Shown here: in pieces, positions 5,880 to 10,663 of the stretch
Numbering within the stretch: the stretch's first letter is position 1
How the letters are laid out: the number at the start of each line of letters is the position of its first letter
Assembly (NCBI GenBank): GCA_947585525.1
Contig: CANPXA010000046.1
Coordinates: 1 to 10,663 of the forward strand
From: an uncultured Akkermansia sp.
Lineage (GTDB): Bacteria; Verrucomicrobiota; Verrucomicrobiia; Verrucomicrobiales; Akkermansiaceae
DNA: 10,663 nt
Reading direction: 5' to 3'
Position numbers and translations under genes: made by a program
The notes under the pieces: model-generated
Told to the model about the DNA's origin: nothing
The model's database searches: none
Seen by the model: the letters and a program-made list of their open reading frames with translations, nothing else

Positions 5880-7007
5880 ATGCCAACGGTCAGTCTTTCC
5901 CTGGGTGAATCATCGTACGATGTGCACGTGAGCAATGGAGCTCTTGATTCCGTCGGCTTCTTTTCCACGCGGGCAAGGCTTGAGGGGAAGGTGGCGGTCA
6001 TCACCGATTCGAACGTGTACCCCCAATACGGAGAACGTGTCAAACGCAGCTTGGAGGATGCGGATTATGCGGTGTCGGTTCACGTCGTGCCCGCGGGAGA
6101 AGCGAGCAAGAGCCTCGAGATGGTCGAAAAGCTCGTGGAGGAGATGGTGCGGGCGGGACATGACCGCTCCAGTTTTGTGGTGGCTCTGGGTGGCGGAGTT
6201 GTGGGCGATCTGGCGGGTTTGGTGGCGGCGGTGTACTACCGAGGCATCCCGTACGTACAGGTGCCTACCAGCGTGATGGCTCAGGTGGATAGCTCGGTGG
6301 GCGGCAAAACAGCTGTCGATACCCCGAGCGGGAAAAATCTCGTGGGTGCTTTCCATCAGCCTCGTTTTGTGGTGGCGGATCCCATCACCTTGTTGAGTCT
6401 GCCGGAGAGGGTCCTGCGCGAAGGGATGGCGGAGATGGTGAAGCACGCTGCCATACGACGTCCGAAGATGCTGGTTACCCTGAGGAAACTGGCGGACGAA
6501 TTACCCCTCGGCTTCTCACTCTCCAGCATTGAGCGCCTGCCTTCCATCATCGCGGACAACATCGAGATCAAGGCGAGGATCGTTGAAGAGGATGAAAAAG
6601 AAACCAACGGCACTCGCGCCTTCCTCAACTTCGGTCACACCATCGGTCACGCCATCGAGGCGAGCTTGCCGTACGGGGAGTTGCTGCACGGAGAAGTTGT
6701 GAGTCTCGGTATGCGCGCGGCTCTGTATCTATCGCGCAAGTACGCAGGGCTCGCGGCGCGTGATGAAATGGAGATACTCCATACCCTTAACTCCCTGCAA
6801 CTTCCGTTGCGTTTGCCGACGGAGGTCGATCCTCAGGTCGTGCTGCGTCACGTGACCGCCGACAAGAAATTCCTGGGCGGAAAGATACGCTACGTCCTGC
6901 TCAAAGCTCTCGGAGAGCCGGTTCTTTCCGGAGAGGTGACGACGGATGACCTGAAGGAAGCCGTCGAATTCCTCTGCTCGTCTCCGCGCCTGCGCAAACT
7001 CCGTTGA
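5880..7007 (+). CDS. aroB: 3-dehydroquinate synthase
   Basis: AroB is a cytoplasmic NAD- and metal-dependent enzyme that converts DAHP to 3-dehydroquinate, the second step of the shikimate pathway. The 375 residues match the family's usual length. The NAD-binding GGGVVGDLAG is at 104-113 and the substrate and NAD contacts DSSVGGKTAVDTPSGKNLVG at 137-156. The expected metal ligands are Glu185 (in GMAEMVKH), His253 (in FGHTIGHAIE) and His270 (in LLHGEVVSLGM). The chosen ATG gives the normal AroB N-terminus, and no Shine-Dalgarno precedes it, in keeping with the leaderless promoter layout. The M29 aminopeptidase gene follows after 24 nt and is probably co-transcribed. The identification is secure. 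Confidence 0.97.
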   Translation: MPTVSLSLGESSYDVHVSNGALDSVGFFSTRARLEGKVAVITDSNVYPQYGERVKRSLEDADYAVSVHVVPAGEASKSLEMVEKLVEEMVRAGHDRSSFVVALGGGVVGDLAGLVAAVYYRGIPYVQVPTSVMAQVDSSVGGKTAVDTPSGKNLVGAFHQPRFVVADPITLLSLPERVLREGMAEMVKHAAIRRPKMLVTLRKLADELPLGFSLSSIERLPSIIADNIEIKARIVEEDEKETNGTRAFLNFGHTIGHAIEASLPYGELLHGEVVSLGMRAALYLSRKYAGLAARDEMEILHTLNSLQLPLRLPTEVDPQVVLRHVTADKKFLGGKIRYVLLKALGEPVLSGEVTTDDLKEAVEFLCSSPRLRKLR

Positions 7008-7031
7008 TTCATCTCTTACTTAAAAAAAGCT

Positions 7032-8150
7032 ATGACAGATCCTCGCACCACTCAGCTCGCACAAAATCTCGTACGCCACTCCTGCCGCGTACAGCCGGGA
7101 GAACACGTCCTGCTGGACCTCATTGACGCGCCTGATGAAATAGGCATTGAACTCATCCGAGCCGTTCGAGCAGCCGGAGGCAGCCCCCACGTGCGCCTGC
7201 GTCGCGGACGCATCACAGCGGAGATGTTCCGTGAGGCCACGGAAGAGCAGTACTCCTCCATCGCCGCGCTCGAGCTGGAGGAGATGAAGCTCATGCAAGC
7301 CTACATCGCCATCCGCGGAAGTGATAATTCTTTCGAGAATTCCGCCGTACCGGCGCCCGCCATGAAGCTCACCCAAAGATTGATGAAGGACGTGCACGAG
7401 CACCGCGTCTGCCGCACCAAGTGGTGTGTCCTGCGCTGGCCCTCTCCTTCCATGGCACAAGGCGCCGGTATGAGCACCGAACAATTTGAGGATTTCTATT
7501 TCCGTTGCTGCCTGACGGATTACGACAAACTCAAGGTAGCGATGGATCGTTTGGCCGAGCGCATGATGCGTGCCGATCGCGTGCACATCACCGGACCCGG
7601 AACAGACCTCACTTTCTCCATCAAAGGTATGCCTGCCATTCCCTGTGCGGGCGAAATGAACATACCGGACGGAGAAGTTTTCACGGCTCCCGTGCGCGAT
7701 TCCGTGAACGGCGTCATCTCCTACACCGCTCCCACCATCTATCAAGGCATCCCCTTCGATGGCATCCGTTTGCGTTTCGAAGCCGGAAAAATCGTCGAGG
7801 CTCACTGCAACGGCAATGAAGAGGCCCTCAACAAAATACTCGACTCCGACGAAGGTGCGCGCTACATCGGGGAATTCTCCTTCGGCACCAACCCGGAGAT
7901 CTTACGTCCCATGCGCGACATCCTCTTCGATGAAAAAATCGCGGGTTCCTTCCACTTTACCCCCGGCAACGCTTACGAAAACTGCGATAACGGCAACCGC
8001 TCCCAAGTCCATTGGGACCTGGTCTGCATCCAGCGTCCCGACTACGGAGGAGGAGAAATCTTCCTCGATGACGAACTCGTCCGTAAAGACGGCTTCTTCC
8101 TCGATCCTGACCTCGCCCCTCTCAATCCAACACGGGACAGACGCATTTGA
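7032..8150 (+). CDS. M29-family metal-dependent aminopeptidase
   Basis: M29 enzymes (AmpS, AmpT, PepS) are cytoplasmic aminopeptidases with two divalent metal ions. The 372 residues are close to the usual 370-415. The family core AGEMNIPDGEVFTAPVRDSV is visible at 206-225. By alignment from memory the metal-site residues are Glu215 (GEVF), Glu281 (IGEFSFG), His308 (GSFHFTPGNAY) and the pair His327-x-Asp329 (VHWDL); the spacing between the first two (66 residues) equals that in characterised members. No signal peptide or membrane segment is seen. It follows aroB by 24 nt with no Shine-Dalgarno, so it is read from the aroB promoter. No metabolic link to the shikimate pathway is evident; the role is probably general peptide turnover. 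Confidence 0.92.
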   Translation: MTDPRTTQLAQNLVRHSCRVQPGEHVLLDLIDAPDEIGIELIRAVRAAGGSPHVRLRRGRITAEMFREATEEQYSSIAALELEEMKLMQAYIAIRGSDNSFENSAVPAPAMKLTQRLMKDVHEHRVCRTKWCVLRWPSPSMAQGAGMSTEQFEDFYFRCCLTDYDKLKVAMDRLAERMMRADRVHITGPGTDLTFSIKGMPAIPCAGEMNIPDGEVFTAPVRDSVNGVISYTAPTIYQGIPFDGIRLRFEAGKIVEAHCNGNEEALNKILDSDEGARYIGEFSFGTNPEILRPMRDILFDEKIAGSFHFTPGNAYENCDNGNRSQVHWDLVCIQRPDYGGGEIFLDDELVRKDGFFLDPDLAPLNPTRDRRI

Positions 8151-8163
8151 AAATGCGCCTGTC
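8136..8163 (+). terminator. Stem-loop across the stop codon of the aminopeptidase gene
   Basis: GACAG, A, CGCATT, then loop TGAA, then AATGCG, C, CTGTC forms an 11-bp stem with one mismatch. The TGA stop codon (8148-8150) is in the loop. TATTT follows rather than a strong T-run, so it is a weak intrinsic terminator or an mRNA 3'-end stabiliser. Repeat copy IV begins immediately after it. Confidence 0.6.
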
Positions 8164-8214
8164 TATTTACGATTTACGAAACTGCCGACGCTCCAAGGCG
8201 GCTGATGCCTCCCG

Positions 8215-8235
8215 TTTACGATTTACGATTTACGA
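8215..8235 (+). repeat. Heptamer array TTTACGA, 3 units
   Basis: Three exact TTTACGA units plus a partial TTTAT. Two further units are at 8166-8179. Both sets are inverted relative to the array at 8367-8401. Confidence 0.92.
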
Positions 8236-8366
8236 TTTATCTAAGCAAAGCCAAGGAAACGGCATGGCGTATTCCACACCCCTTTCTCATTAACGACCCG
8301 CATTGCTCAAAAATTCCGCTGCGCATTCGCTCCGCCAGTTTGCGCCAACGGCGCGGAATTTTTCAA

Positions 8367-8401
8367 ATCGTAAATCGTAAATCGTAAATCGTAAATCGTA
8401 A
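8367..8401 (+). repeat. Heptamer array ATCGTAA, 5 units
   Basis: Five exact ATCGTAA units follow TTTTTCAA and precede ATAG plus the terminal hairpin, in the same position as the arrays of copies II and III. All units of this copy use the A variant, whereas copy III uses C variants, so each copy has homogenised its own unit. Confidence 0.95.
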
Positions 8402-8429
8402 ATAGGCACCTCCGGTGCCCCCGCCCACT

Positions 8430-8471
8430 AATGACCTCCTGTTGGAAGCGCTTTTTTGGGGGACACGTGTG
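8430..8471 (+). promoter_or_regulatory. 36-bp upstream block plus GGGACACGTGTG, ahead of the gatCA cluster
   Basis: A slightly diverged copy (one base shorter, with changes in the T-rich part) of the block upstream of rplI and aroB, again followed by the palindrome ACACGTGT. It points into the downstream genes and ends 94 nt before the first ATG. Confidence 0.68.
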
Positions 8472-8511
8472 GGACGAATGTGCTCTTCTCCACAAAATTA
8501 GTTAATATATC

Positions 8512-8540
8512 TTGACAAACGACAAAAATTTGCTTAACTT
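8512..8540 (+). promoter_or_regulatory. Probable promoter of the 8566-gatCA operon
   Basis: TTGACA (8512-8517), a 17-bp spacer, then TAACTT (8535-8540). Transcription would start near 8547, giving a leader of about 20 nt. It is the only promoter candidate ahead of the four closely spaced genes that follow. Confidence 0.65.
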
Positions 8541-8557
8541 TGGTTAACGGTTTTGTC
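8521..8557. promoter_or_regulatory. Nested inverted repeats over the -10 and start region
   Basis: The outer arms GACAAAA (8521-8527) and TTTTGTC (8551-8557) enclose the inner arms TTAAC (8535-8539) and GTTAA (8544-8548), sharing one centre region. They cover the -10 hexamer and the expected start of transcription, a position typical of a repressor operator. Confidence 0.5.
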
Positions 8558-8565
8558 AGTACAAG

Positions 8566-9291
8566 ATGCCGATAGGAGAACAAAGAGTGGAGAGAGGGTA
8601 CAAGCAGATGGAGCTCAATCCGCATGCGGCGGATGGGGTGATGCATTCTCCGGAGAGGGTACGTATGCGTGTGGAGCAGGCGAGGCAGCAGGCGGAGTAT
8701 TATGAACAACAGCGTATGCAGCTGGAGTCTCAACGCCGCGAGCTTGAGCTGAGCAATGAGCAGAAAGCCATCTTCAGTGCAAACCTTAACGAGGTAGGTA
8801 TGAAGTTGCACAACGCCGTGCGGCGTCTGGAGCAGGAACTTGAGTCCATGGACAGGGAACAGCGGGAGGTGGAGAACGTGAATGAATGCTTCAAACGCCA
8901 CCTGCAAATACTCTCTGCTTTGCAGCCTCAGAACTGGAGTACGGATGGATTTCAGGACCGCGTGCGGGAAGCCCTGCCGAAACTCGACCGCGCGGAGAAC
9001 GATTTTAATGAGGCGTACGCCATGGGACGCCGCTTTCGTCACACCGATGCTTTTCTGCACAAACCGGGAACCAAAGAAAAAGAAGGGCTTTCTTGGCGTG
9101 TGATCAGAGAATTTCTGGTGAAGGGGTTGGCTTTTCATTGCCCTCTCTTCATCCTCCTGCTCATCACTTGGCTCTTCTACCTGTTGATTGCGAGCGCCTC
9201 TCCTACCTCACTCTCTCCTTCGTCTCCTCAACCTCCAACGAACCCACCAAGCTCTACCCAATCGAATAATGACCCGTCAACAGGAATTTGA
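8566..9291 (+). CDS. Uncharacterised coiled-coil protein with one C-terminal membrane segment
   Basis: I do not recognise a family. Residues about 30-110 are rich in Glu, Gln and Arg with heptad-like spacing and should form a long coiled coil. A hydrophobic stretch at about 187-209 (FHCPLFILLLITWLFYLLI) is a single membrane segment. A short Ser/Pro/Thr/Asn-rich tail (210-241) follows. With no signal peptide the topology is probably a cytoplasmic coiled coil anchored near its C-terminus. The ATG at 8566 follows the promoter closely and lacks a Shine-Dalgarno; Met15 (8608) is an alternative with a GA-rich leader. Its end overlaps the next gene by 23 bp. It is first in a probable operon with gatC and gatA, but nothing in its sequence ties it to tRNA amidation. 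Confidence 0.82.
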   Translation: MPIGEQRVERGYKQMELNPHAADGVMHSPERVRMRVEQARQQAEYYEQQRMQLESQRRELELSNEQKAIFSANLNEVGMKLHNAVRRLEQELESMDREQREVENVNECFKRHLQILSALQPQNWSTDGFQDRVREALPKLDRAENDFNEAYAMGRRFRHTDAFLHKPGTKEKEGLSWRVIREFLVKGLAFHCPLFILLLITWLFYLLIASASPTSLSPSSPQPPTNPPSSTQSNNDPSTGI

Positions 9292-9586
9292 ACTCCATAC
9301 CGCTGAGATGCGCCGGAAATGGGAGCACTCCTACCGCTGCCGTCAGCAGTCGGGTTCCTACTACAGTTCCTCCGGCAGCGCGAACACCTCCAACACGCTC
9401 GCTCCCCAGGAAGATGTCGTGGAATCCCGCCGCTCCACACGCAACCGCGTCGTGATGAGCATGGGGCGTCCCGCCTCCACCCGCACGTTGCTCATGGAGA
9501 ACCTGTTTTTGCTCGTGGTGCTGGGGGCATCCATCTTCGGACTGTACCTGCTGAGCATCTACCTTCTCAATCAGTCCACGTACTAA
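9269..9586 (+). CDS. Uncharacterised small tail-anchored membrane protein
   Basis: The product has 105 residues, starting MTRQQEFELH. The first 70 are polar, with a Ser/Tyr-rich patch (QSGSYYSSSGSANTSNT, 27-43) and a basic patch (RRSTRNR, 54-60). Residues about 77-100 form one hydrophobic membrane segment, leaving a tail of a few residues (NQSTY), the layout of a tail-anchored protein. I chose the ATG at 9269 because it sits 23 bp inside the end of the previous gene, suggesting translational coupling; an in-frame ATG at 9188 would lie deep inside that gene. Like its neighbour it carries its membrane segment near the C-terminus, so the two may form a pair. No family is recognised. gatC begins 18 nt downstream. 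Confidence 0.78.
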   Translation: MTRQQEFELHTAEMRRKWEHSYRCRQQSGSYYSSSGSANTSNTLAPQEDVVESRRSTRNRVVMSMGRPASTRTLLMENLFLLVVLGASIFGLYLLSIYLLNQSTY

Positions 9587-9604
9587 AAAGGAGGAAGACT
9601 GATC

Positions 9605-9901
9605 ATGGAAGCCTCGAGCATAGATGTGGCCTACATCGCCGAACTGGCCAAAATCGAGCTGACGGACGAGGAAAAGTTGCGCTTCACGCGTGACCTGGAC
9701 CAAGTTCTCAACTATGTGGCACAGCTGGAAAAGTGGGACACGGAAGGTGTGGAGCCCATGTATCACCCGTTGCCCGTCTTTGACGCTTTGCGCAGCGATA
9801 TTCCGGGAGAAAGCCTCTCCAACGCGGACGCCCTGCGCAACGCCCCCATGCAGGAGGATGGACAATTCCGCGTCCCCAAAGTCGTTGAATCTGCTCACTA
9901 A
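9605..9901 (+). CDS. gatC: Asp-tRNA(Asn)/Glu-tRNA(Gln) amidotransferase subunit C
   Basis: GatC wraps around GatA and stabilises the GatCAB complex, which converts Asp-tRNA(Asn) or Glu-tRNA(Gln) to the correct aminoacyl-tRNA. The 98 residues are the normal size. The typical pattern is present: VAYIAELAKIELTDEEKLRF near the start, the helix DLDQVLNYVAQLEKWDTEGV, then EPMYHP, and the C-terminal LRNAPMQEDGQFRVPKVVE. It has the clearest ribosome binding site of the downstream cluster, AAGGAGGAAGACTGATC ahead of the ATG at 9605. gatA begins 14 nt after its stop, so the two are co-transcribed. Confidence 0.96.
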   Translation: MEASSIDVAYIAELAKIELTDEEKLRFTRDLDQVLNYVAQLEKWDTEGVEPMYHPLPVFDALRSDIPGESLSNADALRNAPMQEDGQFRVPKVVESAH

Positions 9902-9915
9902 CTTTCGCACCTTTC

Positions 9916-10663
9916 ATGGAAATGCCGGACAAACCCAGCCTCGCTTCCTTGCGGCGTCTGCTTCTTGAGAAGCAAGCGACACCGGTCGAGCTCGTGGAGA
10001 TGTGCGCCGCGCGAGCCGAAAAGGAAAATCCGCGGCTCAATGCCTTGATATCCTGGGACAAGGAGAAGGCCCTTCGCGCCGCTCAGCAAGCGGATTTATC
10101 ACAGCCCCTCGGGGGACTTCCCATCGCCATCAAGGACAACATCTGCATCGCCGGGGAGCCCACCCGCTGCGCCTCCCGCATGCTTGACTCCTTTGTTTCA
10201 CCCTACGATGCCACCGCTGTGCGCCGACTCAAAGCCGCGGGAGCCATCCCCTTCGGTCGCGCCAACATGGATGAGTTCGCCATGGGTTCCTCCGGCGAAA
10301 ATTCCGCATACGGTCCCACCCTCAACCCGGCGAATCCCGCACACGTGCCGGGCGGTTCCTCCAGCGGGTCGGCGGCGGTCGTCGCGGCCGGCATCTTCCC
10401 CGCCGCCCTGGGGTCGGACACCGGAGGTTCCGTACGCCAACCCGCCTCACACTGCGGTGTGGTCGGTCTCAAACCCACGTACGGACGCATCTCACGCTAC
10501 GGTCTCGTGGCCTTTGCCTCCTCGCTGGACCAGATCGGCACGATGACCAACAGCGTGGAGGACGCCGCACTGCTGCTCTCCGTCCTGGCCGGACACGACC
10601 CACAGGACTCCACCTCTTCTTTGGAACCGGTGCCGGATTTTGCCGCAGGACTGCGAGACGGCG
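9916..10663 (+). CDS. gatA: Asp-tRNA(Asn)/Glu-tRNA(Gln) amidotransferase subunit A (partial, runs off the right edge)
   Basis: GatA is the glutaminase of GatCAB, an amidase-signature enzyme that frees ammonia from glutamine for tRNA-linked amidation. The first 249 codons are in the window, about half of the usual 480-500. The Ser-cisSer-Lys triad is complete: Lys73 (in LPIAIKDN), Ser148 (in PGGSSSGSAA) and the nucleophile Ser172 (in SDTGGSVRQPA). The family motif GRANMDEFAMGSSGENSAYG (114-133) is also present. The ATG at 9916 has no Shine-Dalgarno and sits 14 nt after gatC; Met3 (ATG at 9922) is possible. gatB is not in the visible part. Confidence 0.96.
   Translation, partial: MEMPDKPSLASLRRLLLEKQATPVELVEMCAARAEKENPRLNALISWDKEKALRAAQQADLSQPLGGLPIAIKDNICIAGEPTRCASRMLDSFVSPYDATAVRRLKAAGAIPFGRANMDEFAMGSSGENSAYGPTLNPANPAHVPGGSSSGSAAVVAAGIFPAALGSDTGGSVRQPASHCGVVGLKPTYGRISRYGLVAFASSLDQIGTMTNSVEDAALLLSVLAGHDPQDSTSSLEPVPDFAAGLRDG

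Larger units (their letters stand above)
8166..8419. repeat. Intergenic mosaic repeat, copy IV
   Basis: The left end is CTATTTACGATTTACGA (8163-8179) and the right heptamer array ends in its exact reverse complement TCGTAAATCGTAAATAG (8389-8405). Between them are AAACTGCCGACG (8178-8189), a second TTTACGA array (8215-8235), AGCAAAGC, 8 nt, CGGCATGGCGT (8244-8270), an 11-bp inverted repeat AAAAATTCCGC / GCGGAATTTTT (8309-8319 and 8353-8363) with the hairpin GCGCC-AAC-GGCGC (8342-8354) in it, and the terminal hairpin GGCACC-TCC-GGTGCC (8405-8419). No coding region was found here. Confidence 0.78.

Noticed and set aside
7020..7805. 261-codon minus-strand open frame inside the M29 gene
   Set aside because: It is antisense to a clear family member whose codon periodicity explains the open frame; it has no recognisable domain.
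8205..8387. 60-codon plus-strand frame in copy IV
   Set aside because: It is built from heptamer repeats and hairpins, with no Shine-Dalgarno and no similarity to a protein.
9254..9910. 218-codon minus-strand open frame across the 105-residue gene and gatC
   Set aside because: It is antisense to gatC, which is secure, and crosses gene boundaries.

Overview
The window is a stretch of bacterial chromosome with moderate GC content. It carries conserved housekeeping genes (rplI, sufT, aroB, gatC, gatA), an M29 aminopeptidase, three unrecognised proteins and the N-terminal part of a large RHS/YD-repeat protein. No rRNA, tRNA, transposase, integrase, phage gene or CRISPR array was found. The protein sequences, the weak or missing Shine-Dalgarno sequences at most starts, and the large non-secreted-looking RHS protein fit a member of the Verrucomicrobiota (Akkermansia-like). 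That assignment is an inference made without any database search.

Layout. Positions 1-2858 (minus): an RHS repeat protein, open over the whole stretch and running off the left edge. 2859-3445: divergent intergenic region with repeats. 3446-3958 (plus): rplI, followed by a clear intrinsic terminator. 3959-4173: convergent intergenic region with repeats. 5222-4174 (minus): sufT followed by an unknown 160-residue protein. 5223-5879: divergent intergenic region with long heptamer arrays. 5880-8150 (plus): aroB and an M29 aminopeptidase. 8151-8565: intergenic region with repeats. 8566 to the right edge (plus): two unknown single-pass membrane proteins, then gatC and gatA, which continues past the window.

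The coding content is ordinary; the unusual material lies between the genes. All four intergenic regions longer than 100 bp contain the same mosaic repeat: a GGCATGGCGTAAC-like block, a GC-rich hairpin followed by AATTTTCAA-like sequence, heptamer arrays of the ATCGTAC/ATCGTAA/ATTCGTA type (in inverted orientation at the two ends of two copies), and a terminal hairpin that keeps its position while its sequence changes. At least nine perfect stems of 5 bp or more with exactly three loop bases and a C-G closing pair occur in these regions. At promoter-bearing ends, a block of about 36 bp plus the motif GGGAC(A/G)NNTGTG follows, always pointing into the gene. This motif is upstream of all five transcription units whose start is visible.

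Functionally, aroB serves the shikimate pathway, SufT iron-sulfur maturation, bL9 the ribosome, and GatC/GatA the indirect Asn/Gln-tRNA charging route. The roles of the RHS protein and the three unknown proteins cannot be read from the sequence.
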